NCBI RefSeq assembly: GCF_002076895.1
Contig: NZ_CP020465.1
Span: 2,046,001-2,110,000, forward strand
DNA: 64,000 bases
Reading direction: 5' to 3'
Source of the DNA: Cognaticolwellia beringensis
GTDB lineage: Bacteria; Pseudomonadota; Gammaproteobacteria; Enterobacterales; Alteromonadaceae
Shown here: in pieces, positions 57,874 to 64,000 of the stretch
Numbering within the stretch: position 1 is the stretch's first letter
Layout: every line of letters begins with the position of its first letter
Program-made: the position numbers and the translations under genes
The notes under the pieces: model-generated
The model's input: the letters and a program-made list of their open reading frames with translations, nothing else
Told to the model about the DNA's origin: nothing
Databases searched by the model: none

Positions 57874-58701
57874 TTAAGGCTTAGCATTACGTTGTTTATA
57901 TTTTTCTTTCGCTTTGCGGCCTTTGCGATAAAGCGCTGGCCGTAACGCTCTTCTAAGTTTTGGAAATAAGTAAGAAACGGTGGTTAGCCAACCACTGGCT
58001 CTTGGTAATGATATTTCAATTGCTTCTCCGCGCGCCACACTCACAATCGCGTCGGCAACTTGTTGCGCAGTGCTCATCGGTTGTGAGAATACAATGTCTT
58101 CTACTTTATCTATTTCTGACATAATAAAGCCTGTATTAATAGGCCCTGGTGAGACTACGCCAACATAAATGCTCGTGCCCTGTAATTCATCAGCTAAAGA
58201 GTAAGTGAATGCTCGCAAACCGGCTTTTGTTGCCGCGTAAGTTGCTGCGCCTTGCAACGGAGTTCTGCCCGCAAGCGAGCCGACATTTACTATCGCACCG
58301 CCACCAGCTTTACGTAAATAGGGCAATATTAAGCACGATAATTGGATTGGCGCGCGTAGGTTAACATCAACCATTTTCGCCAAGTCATTCGCGTTATTAC
58401 GCTCTACCTCACCACGTTGATGAAAACCTGCATTGTTAATCAAAACATCAACTGAACCAAATGCTTGTTCTGCTTTAATCAGTAAGTTTTCATTGGCTGT
58501 AGGATCGTTTATGTCCATAGCAATATTGATGACCGATGTTATTGCCGTGAGTTCTTCGGTAATTTTATCTAGTGCTACTTGGCCACGAGCCACCAACACT
58601 AAATTTGCGCCTAAACATGCAAAACTTCTTGCTGTTGCAGCGCCAACGCCCGCTGAAGCACCAGTTATGATGACCGTTTTATTTTTAAAATCATTATTCA
58701 T
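57874..58701 (-). CDS. Short-chain dehydrogenase/reductase
   Basis: This 275-residue classical SDR has the cofactor motif TGASAGVGAATA near the start and NNAGF. The catalytic YxxxK is in YAATKAG, with the Ser in NVGSLAG. The absence of an early acidic residue and the presence of VARGQ favour NADPH. The C-terminus is basic (KGRKAKEKYKQRN). The substrate cannot be inferred. It is convergent with the cyclophilin gene. Confidence 0.88.
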   Translation of the reverse strand: MNNDFKNKTVIITGASAGVGAATARSFACLGANLVLVARGQVALDKITEELTAITSVINIAMDINDPTANENLLIKAEQAFGSVDVLINNAGFHQRGEVERNNANDLAKMVDVNLRAPIQLSCLILPYLRKAGGGAIVNVGSLAGRTPLQGAATYAATKAGLRAFTYSLADELQGTSIYVGVVSPGPINTGFIMSEIDKVEDIVFSQPMSTAQQVADAIVSVARGEAIEISLPRASGWLTTVSYLFPKLRRALRPALYRKGRKAKEKYKQRNAKP

Positions 58702-58853
58702 CGTGTTTTCTCTTAAGGTTGCTTATATGTTGTGCTTATTAGGAGTGATGATGTGTATTTTGTTACAGAATATTATGTAAATATCATGTTAAAGTGGGTG
58801 AAAAAACATTAACAATTTCATAAGATAGCAGCATAACAATAAAGGGCTCGATA

Positions 58854-61742
58854 ATGAAAATAAAATATTTAGCGGCAGTCATTGTCGCCAGCTTCACACT
58901 CTCGGCTTGTATAGCAACGCAGACTAACCAAAACTCAACACCTCAAAGTGCGGCAATTGAAACCAATAACAATAAAGTATTCAGTCAGAATTATGTTTTT
59001 AAAGAGTTAGCTAATGGCTTGCGGGTATTAATTGTTAAAACCGATTATCCTGATTTAGTTTCTGTGCAAATTCCAGTATCCGTTGGCGCTCGTGACGAAG
59101 ACGAAGTAGGAAAAACCGGCTTCGCACACTTTTTCGAACATATGATGTTCAAAGGCTCAGAGAAATACCCACAAGCGGTTTATGCGGATTTATTTAAAAA
59201 TGCCGGTGTAGATAACGGCGCGTACACCACCAACGATTACACTAATTATCATTTAGATTTTTCTAAAGATCACTTAGAAAAAGTATTAGAGATTCAAGCT
59301 GACCATTTTAAAAATCTCACTTACACCGAAGCACAATTTAAAACTGAGGCCTTGACGGTAAAGGGTGAATACTTAAAAAATAATGCCAGCCCAACCAGAA
59401 AATTACTCGCGGCCGTACGTAAGGAAGCTTTTGATAGCCATACTTATAAACATACCACCATGGGCTTTTTCGAAGATGTAGAAGCTATGCCTGAGCAATC
59501 AGCTTATGGTGAAAAATTCTTTAAACAGTTTTATAAGCCTGAATATGTGTCGTTAGTTATTGTCGGTGATGTAGAGCCAGAAGCAACCATGGCGATGGTA
59601 GAAAAGCATTGGGGTAATTGGAAAAAAGGTGACTTTGTAAACAACATTGCGCCAGAGCCAAAACAACAAGCAGCAAAATATGTCCATGAAAAATTCGACG
59701 GCTTACCAGGTCATTGGTTATTAGTGTCGTATAAAGGCACTGACTGGCAACCGAAGAAAAAAGATCGCGCCGCATTAGATTTAATATCGGAATTGTACTT
59801 TTCAAATAACTCAGCACTGTATCAAGAGTTAGTAGTAGAAAAACAGTTGGCAAGCCAAATGTTTAACTATAACCCAGCAACCAAAGATGCCGGTCTACGT
59901 CACGTATTTATTAAAGTCAATGAAGAGCAAGATTTAGTCACTGTGCGTGATGCTATTAACCGCACTTATGCACAGGTACGTACTGAACTCGTGTCAGAGG
60001 AAAAACTCGATAATTTAAAATCTAACTTAAAATATAGCTTTGTGAATAGTTTAGATTCATCAGAGGCAATCGCATCGACATTAGCGAGCTACATGCATTT
60101 TGATCGCGATCCTGAAACCATTAACCACCTATATAACAGCTTCGATAATATTTCTACAGAAGACATTAAACGTATTGCTAATAAATATTTTATTGATGAA
60201 AACCGCACAACCGTTACATTATCGGCATTAGATAAAGTCGCAGGTTTTGAGCAAGAAGTTACGTTAAACGCAGCAGTAGCGAACCTTAAACTGAAAAAGG
60301 CTCAGCCAAATAAAGCGCAATTTTCGGTATTAGACAAAACAAATGACTCACCGTTAATTGATGTGAACTTTTTGTTTTATACCGGCGCAGCAGCTGATCC
60401 TGTCGGCAAAAAAGGCGTAGCAGCGTTAATGGCACGTATGTTAACGCAAGGGGGGTCAAATACCCGAAGTTATAAAGAAATTCAACAAGGTTTATATCCA
60501 TTAGCCGGACAATTTTCTTCGCAACTTGATAAAGAAATGATGTCATTTACGGGTCGAGTTCATAAGGACAATGCCGAGTCTTGGTATCAATTGATCAGTG
60601 ACCAATTATTAAACCCGGGTTGGCGCGAAGATGACTTTAAACGTCTGAAAAAAGAGTTAATTGATGGCATTAAATCAGGGCTTAAGGCTTCTAATGATGA
60701 AGAGCTAGGTAAAGAAGTGCTTTATAGCGAACTTTATCAAGGCCATGCTTACGAGCATTTTAACAGTGGTGACTTGTCTGATCTAGACGCAATTACCCTT
60801 GAAGATGTTAAGGCTTTTTATAACGCTCAGCTCACCCAAGCTAAATTGCATGTTGGTATTACGGGGGCGCTATCGCGTGCTTTAAAAATGCAAATGTTTA
60901 GTGATCTCGCAAAGTTACCTGTAGGTGATGAAAAACGTTTAAATATTTCGAAGGCGCCAGTATTAAAAGGTCATCATGCGACCATCGTCGAAAAGAATGC
61001 GCAATCAACGGCGGTTTCTTTCGGTTTTCCAATCGAGACGATTCGTAACGATAAAGATTGGGCCGCATTATGGTTAGTACGTTCATACTTTGGTGAGCAT
61101 AGAAGTTCGAATAGTTACTTATATCAACAAATACGCCAAGAACGCGGGATGAACTACGGTGATTATGCTTATATTGAGTACTTTCCACGTGGTATGCACC
61201 AAACAAAACCTGATGCTAACTTAGGCCGTTCAAGCCAAATTTTTCAAGTATGGTTACGCCCATTACGTTCAAATAATGACGCCCATTTCGCGACACGTGC
61301 AGCGTTATATGAATTGGACAAATTGATTGAAAATGGTATGAGCGAAAAAGACTTCCAAGCAACACGTAATTATTTAACTAACTATGCGCCACAGCTTGTA
61401 GCCAGCCAAGATCAGCAACTAGGTTATGCGCTTGATAGTGAATTTTATCAAACAGATGAATTTGTTAAATATGTGCGAGAACAATTTGCAAAGCTATCGT
61501 TAGCAGATGTGAATAGAGTGATTAAAGCAAACTTACAAACCGATAACATTCACTACGTCTTTATTTCAGGCGACGGTGAAGACATGAAAAAGCGTTTGTT
61601 GTCAGAACAAATTTCACCATTGAAATATAATTCTGAAAAGTCACCTGCGCTATTAGCAACCGATAAAATTATTGAAAGTTATAAACTGACACTACCAAGT
61701 AAAAACGTGGAAGTAATCGCAGTGGATGCACTATTTAATTAA
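58854..61742 (+). CDS. M16 family zinc metallopeptidase (pitrilysin/insulinase type), lipoprotein
   Basis: This 962-residue protein begins with a lipoprotein signal (LSAC, Cys19). The inverted zinc motif HFFEH (92-96) has the third ligand in the downstream glutamate of EALTVKGEYLKN. A second, inactive M16 half follows, as expected for tandem-domain pitrilysins. It should degrade short peptides or process exported proteins, anchored outside the cytoplasm. A clean terminator follows the stop codon. Confidence 0.9.
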   Translation: MKIKYLAAVIVASFTLSACIATQTNQNSTPQSAAIETNNNKVFSQNYVFKELANGLRVLIVKTDYPDLVSVQIPVSVGARDEDEVGKTGFAHFFEHMMFKGSEKYPQAVYADLFKNAGVDNGAYTTNDYTNYHLDFSKDHLEKVLEIQADHFKNLTYTEAQFKTEALTVKGEYLKNNASPTRKLLAAVRKEAFDSHTYKHTTMGFFEDVEAMPEQSAYGEKFFKQFYKPEYVSLVIVGDVEPEATMAMVEKHWGNWKKGDFVNNIAPEPKQQAAKYVHEKFDGLPGHWLLVSYKGTDWQPKKKDRAALDLISELYFSNNSALYQELVVEKQLASQMFNYNPATKDAGLRHVFIKVNEEQDLVTVRDAINRTYAQVRTELVSEEKLDNLKSNLKYSFVNSLDSSEAIASTLASYMHFDRDPETINHLYNSFDNISTEDIKRIANKYFIDENRTTVTLSALDKVAGFEQEVTLNAAVANLKLKKAQPNKAQFSVLDKTNDSPLIDVNFLFYTGAAADPVGKKGVAALMARMLTQGGSNTRSYKEIQQGLYPLAGQFSSQLDKEMMSFTGRVHKDNAESWYQLISDQLLNPGWREDDFKRLKKELIDGIKSGLKASNDEELGKEVLYSELYQGHAYEHFNSGDLSDLDAITLEDVKAFYNAQLTQAKLHVGITGALSRALKMQMFSDLAKLPVGDEKRLNISKAPVLKGHHATIVEKNAQSTAVSFGFPIETIRNDKDWAALWLVRSYFGEHRSSNSYLYQQIRQERGMNYGDYAYIEYFPRGMHQTKPDANLGRSSQIFQVWLRPLRSNNDAHFATRAALYELDKLIENGMSEKDFQATRNYLTNYAPQLVASQDQQLGYALDSEFYQTDEFVKYVREQFAKLSLADVNRVIKANLQTDNIHYVFISGDGEDMKKRLLSEQISPLKYNSEKSPALLATDKIIESYKLTLPSKNVEVIAVDALFN

Positions 61743-61769
61743 CTAACGTCATAAGCTAACTTGTTATAA

Positions 61770-61796
61770 AACACCACGCTTGTCGTGGTGTTTTTA
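61770..61796 (+). terminator. Terminator of the M16 peptidase gene
   Basis: The hairpin ACACCACG-CTTGT-CGTGGTGT is followed by TTTTT. It lies 28 bases after the stop codon. Confidence 0.92.
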
Positions 61797-62060
61797 TTTA
61801 GGCTTTACGATATATCGCGCCTTGATGCACATGAGCGAAAAGTTGAAGCCTTTTACATACATACTCTATTTATGATCCTTGGTCATCGTTCCGAGTAATA
61901 ATAGAATTAACGCTAAATGAAAGTACATCTTGATCTTTAAAGGTTAAATCTTCGTAGTTAATTGATACAATCACAGCTCTCGTTCATCTACCATTCATTT
62001 TTCTTTGGTATGATGAAGACAATTTATTCAATTAGTATTACTTTCTTCAAGGTAGCATTT

Positions 62061-62690
62061 ATGCAGTTTAAAAAATCCATCATCAGTGTCGTTGTTTTGT
62101 CTTTAGCATTCGCAGGTTGTGCAAGCACCAATAAAGAAAAAGGTGCTGCTATTGGCGCTATTACCGGTGCAGTTATCGGTAAATCTACGAGTAATCATAA
62201 AAATAAACGTGCGGTTTGGGGCGCTGCTATAGGTGCTCTTGCGGGTGTTGCGATTGGCGATTATATGGATAAACAAGAGCAAGAGTTTCGTGACGAATTA
62301 TCGGGTTCTGGTATTGAAGTGGTGCGTGAAGGCGATAACCTACGCTTAATTATGCCGGCCAATATTACATTTGCGACCGGCCAAGCTTACATTACTTCTG
62401 GCTTTTACAGCACACTGGACGATATTGCACGAGTGTTAAATAAATATGAAAAAACTTTGCTCAGTATTGAAGGTCATACCGATAGTCAAGGTGCAGCAGA
62501 GTTTAATCAAAACTTATCTGAACAACGTGCCGGTAGTGTTAAGCAATACTTAACCAACCAAAACATTCTTGCTAGTCGATTACAAACCATAGGTTACGGC
62601 GAGTCGCGAGCCGTCGCTGACAACGCTAGTGCTAATGGCAGGGCACTGAATCGTCGGGTTGAAATTCAAATTATTCCAAACCAAGCATAG
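62061..62690 (+). CDS. OmpA-family lipoprotein with glycine-zipper (YiaD-like)
   Basis: This 209-residue protein has a lipobox ending FAGC (Cys20) and a glycine-zipper segment (AAIGAITGAVIGKSTS, then AAIGALAGVAIG). The OmpA domain follows, with LSIEGHTDSQGAAEFNQNLSEQRA and NRRVEIQI at the end. It resembles E. coli YiaD, a peptidoglycan-binding outer-membrane lipoprotein. I chose the ATG at 62061 because it has an AAGG upstream and begins a normal lipoprotein signal. An open frame to 61962 would hide it. Confidence 0.9.
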   Translation: MQFKKSIISVVVLSLAFAGCASTNKEKGAAIGAITGAVIGKSTSNHKNKRAVWGAAIGALAGVAIGDYMDKQEQEFRDELSGSGIEVVREGDNLRLIMPANITFATGQAYITSGFYSTLDDIARVLNKYEKTLLSIEGHTDSQGAAEFNQNLSEQRAGSVKQYLTNQNILASRLQTIGYGESRAVADNASANGRALNRRVEIQIIPNQA

Positions 62691-62733
62691 CTAAATTATT
62701 AAGTTATTTCGCTGAACTAAAAGGTTGAGCCAA

Positions 62734-62760
62734 AATACCGCGCATTGTCGCGGTATTTTT
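62734..62760 (+). terminator. Terminator of the YiaD-like gene
   Basis: The hairpin AATACCGCG-CATTGT-CGCGGTATT is followed by TTTTTT, 43 bases after the stop codon. Confidence 0.92.
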
Positions 62761-62907
62761 TTGGAAAAATATCGGCAAGTAAGCAAAATATTGTATCAAA
62801 AAGAAAACTCAGCTAATGTCATAAATAATAAGATAACCAACAAAGGCACTAATACTCGGTCTGACAATTACCGAATTTATTTCAGCTAATTATGGGTGAA
62901 AAGGATT

Positions 62908-63345
62908 ATGGAATTATTTGATATTAATATTGATGAAGTGATGAAAAATCTGATGCAGCTATTAATCGCGTTAGTTTTACCGTTTATGACGGCATGGGAA
63001 AGAGAAGCGAGCAGTAGATCTGCGGGCTTAAGAACCTTTCCTTTGGTGTCTATGGCAGCTTGTACCTTTACTATACTTGCAATGTCGATATTTAATGATC
63101 AAGACGCTCAATCTAAAGTTATTGCCGGCATTGTTACCGGTATTGGCTTTATCGGTGGTGGTGCCATTTTAAAAGACTCGTCGCAAGTAAGCGGGACTTC
63201 AACGGCGGCCGCTATTTGGTCTACCGGCGCTATTGGTATTGCAGTTGGCTTAGAACGTATAGAAATTGCTATCGCATTGAGTATTATGACCTTTGCAACC
63301 CTTAAAGTTATAGGTCGAGTGAAAAAAGAAGTGCCTAAAGAGTGA
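62908..63345 (+). CDS. MgtC/SapB family membrane protein
   Basis: This protein of about 145 residues has four membrane helices. The MgtC signatures are EREASSRSAGLRTFPLVSMAA and GIVTGIGFIGGGAILKD. It lacks the cytoplasmic C-terminal ACT-like domain of virulence MgtC, so it is the short SapB-type form. Members act in growth at low magnesium and in inhibiting ATP synthase in pathogens; that role is not implied here. An in-frame GTG at 62896 is an alternative start. Confidence 0.85.
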   Translation: MELFDINIDEVMKNLMQLLIALVLPFMTAWEREASSRSAGLRTFPLVSMAACTFTILAMSIFNDQDAQSKVIAGIVTGIGFIGGGAILKDSSQVSGTSTAAAIWSTGAIGIAVGLERIEIAIALSIMTFATLKVIGRVKKEVPKE

Positions 63346-63441
63346 TTTTAAAGAAATTATACTTATTATGTTGTTGTAAAAATAGCGCCTCCTTAACGCC
63401 ATTTTATTTTGTCTTTCTTAATAGCGGTAGTGCTTAAAGCA

Positions 63442-63588
63442 TTATTGAGTATGGTCAGTTTGACAGTTCTGGTTTTTTTTCTGATGGTACCAGCAATAAT
63501 ATTGGCCTGTTTGCATATAAGGATTGCTCGGACGATATTGGCTCTTTTTTTTAAGCATCTGATAAAGCGCGGTTAAGTCGATTAGCAT
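63442..63588 (-). CDS. Possible small protein, 48 residues
   Basis: A short minus-strand frame begins MLIDLTALYQMLKKKSQYRP and ends CQTDHTQ, with many Gln and Tyr residues and two Cys. AGAGG lies seven bases upstream of the ATG. It starts 23 bases after the stop of the partial GGDEF gene and so would be cotranscribed with it. No family is recognised, and it could also be a chance frame. Confidence 0.35.
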   Translation of the reverse strand: MLIDLTALYQMLKKKSQYRPSNPYMQTGQYYCWYHQKKNQNCQTDHTQ

Positions 63589-63611
63589 TACGGTTACCTC
63601 TAGATAATTTA

Positions 63612-64000
63612 TTAACTACAAAATTGGTTACGACCATATGTTTTTGCTTGGTAAAGCTTGACGTCGGCCTGATTAATAAAGTCTTTAATGGCAAAATTTA
63701 TTTCAGCGTCGAAAGTAGGTGAATGGCATACTACACCGGCACTAATGGTGATGTTCGGATGTTTGGCATCAGCCGCGTGTGAAATATTTAACTTATTAAC
63801 ATCGTTTACTAAATTGTGGGCTATTTTTTTAGCGCCTTGTAAGTCTGTAAATGGAAGCAACACAACAAATTCTTCACCACCAAACCTAGCGACAAGGTCT
63901 GTAGTGCGCTTTTTAGTCGCCACCAAGCATTGGGCTACTAAGGTTAAGCATTCATCACCTTTTACATGACCAAATTCGTCGTTGTAATGTTTAAAGTGAT
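63612..64000 (-). CDS. GGDEF-domain protein (diguanylate cyclase), 5' part cut by window edge
   Basis: The minus-strand frame runs off the right edge; 129 codons are visible. They cover most of a GGDEF domain: HFKHYNDEFGHVKGDECL, then an inhibitory-site RTTD exactly five residues before GGEEFVVLLPF, and the closing ADVKLYQAKTYGRNQF. It should be an active, feedback-inhibited c-di-GMP synthase. Any sensory domain is outside the window. Confidence 0.9.
   Translation of the reverse strand, partial: HFKHYNDEFGHVKGDECLTLVAQCLVATKKRTTDLVARFGGEEFVVLLPFTDLQGAKKIAHNLVNDVNKLNISHAADAKHPNITISAGVVCHSPTFDAEINFAIKDFINQADVKLYQAKTYGRNQFCS

Noticed and set aside
1..64000. tRNA, rRNA, CRISPR array, IS element or prophage
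   Set aside because: Reading through the intergenic regions I found no cloverleaf, spaced identical repeats, transposase or phage genes. A covariance search was not possible.

Overview
This 64 kb window is chromosomal DNA of a low-GC marine gammaproteobacterium of the Alteromonadales, most likely Colwelliaceae (Colwellia or Thalassotalea type). The basis is protein character and E. coli-like but rearranged gene blocks: ilvC/ilvY, yifB, ilvLGMEDA; gmk-rpoZ-spoT-ridA-trmH-recG; ubiE-ubiJ-ubiB. The AT-rich intergenic DNA and the many diguanylate cyclase genes also fit. I placed it from memory of protein families, not from a database search. I saw no phage, IS transposase, CRISPR array, rRNA or tRNA.

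Layout. 1-5 kb: a GGDEF gene cut by the left edge, a DUF885 lipoprotein, and a TPR membrane protein with a degenerate GGDEF domain. Between the last two, on the minus strand, lies a well-formed c-di-GMP-I (GEMM-I) riboswitch with its own near-consensus promoter and a 13-nt anti-aptamer segment, but no obvious target gene. 5-16 kb: tesB, a YbdG-like MscS channel paired with an acyltransferase, proB, envelope proteins (DUF1439, LapA-like, Bax-like), and an envelope cluster of an OmpA-type lipoprotein, a small membrane protein, a second MscS channel and an ECF sigma factor. 16-28 kb: branched-chain amino acid synthesis, with ppnP, ilvC diverging from its regulator ilvY, yifB/comM, then the ilvL leader and attenuator followed by ilvG-ilvM-ilvE-ilvD-ilvA. 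A terminator-like hairpin sits between ilvE and ilvD. 28-44 kb: a DUF418 membrane protein with an acidic insertion, ubiK, rep, a membrane diguanylate cyclase, a yehS homologue, the ubiquinone operon, and the gmk-to-recG block. 44-52 kb: a 2232-residue hybrid signalling protein with a kinase-like domain that has lost its HRD aspartate, then an AAA ATPase, GAF, histidine kinase, two receivers and an Hpt domain. A response-regulator diguanylate cyclase lies directly downstream. 52-64 kb: mostly single housekeeping genes (VOC, DUF1232, aromatic/aspartate aminotransferase, DUF445, secreted cyclophilin, SDR, M16 peptidase, YiaD-like lipoprotein, MgtC-like protein), ending in a second edge-cut GGDEF gene.

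Themes. The clearest is c-di-GMP signalling: four GGDEF genes of apparently functional type (two cut by the window edges), one degenerate GGDEF protein and one c-di-GMP riboswitch. The second is isoleucine/valine synthesis, with leader-peptide attenuation and LysR control both readable in the DNA. Ubiquinone accessory and biosynthesis genes (ubiE, ubiJ, ubiB, ubiK) are also well represented. The feature I rate most worth following is the orphan riboswitch at 2.73-2.93 kb, then the pseudokinase hybrid sensor with its paired diguanylate cyclase.
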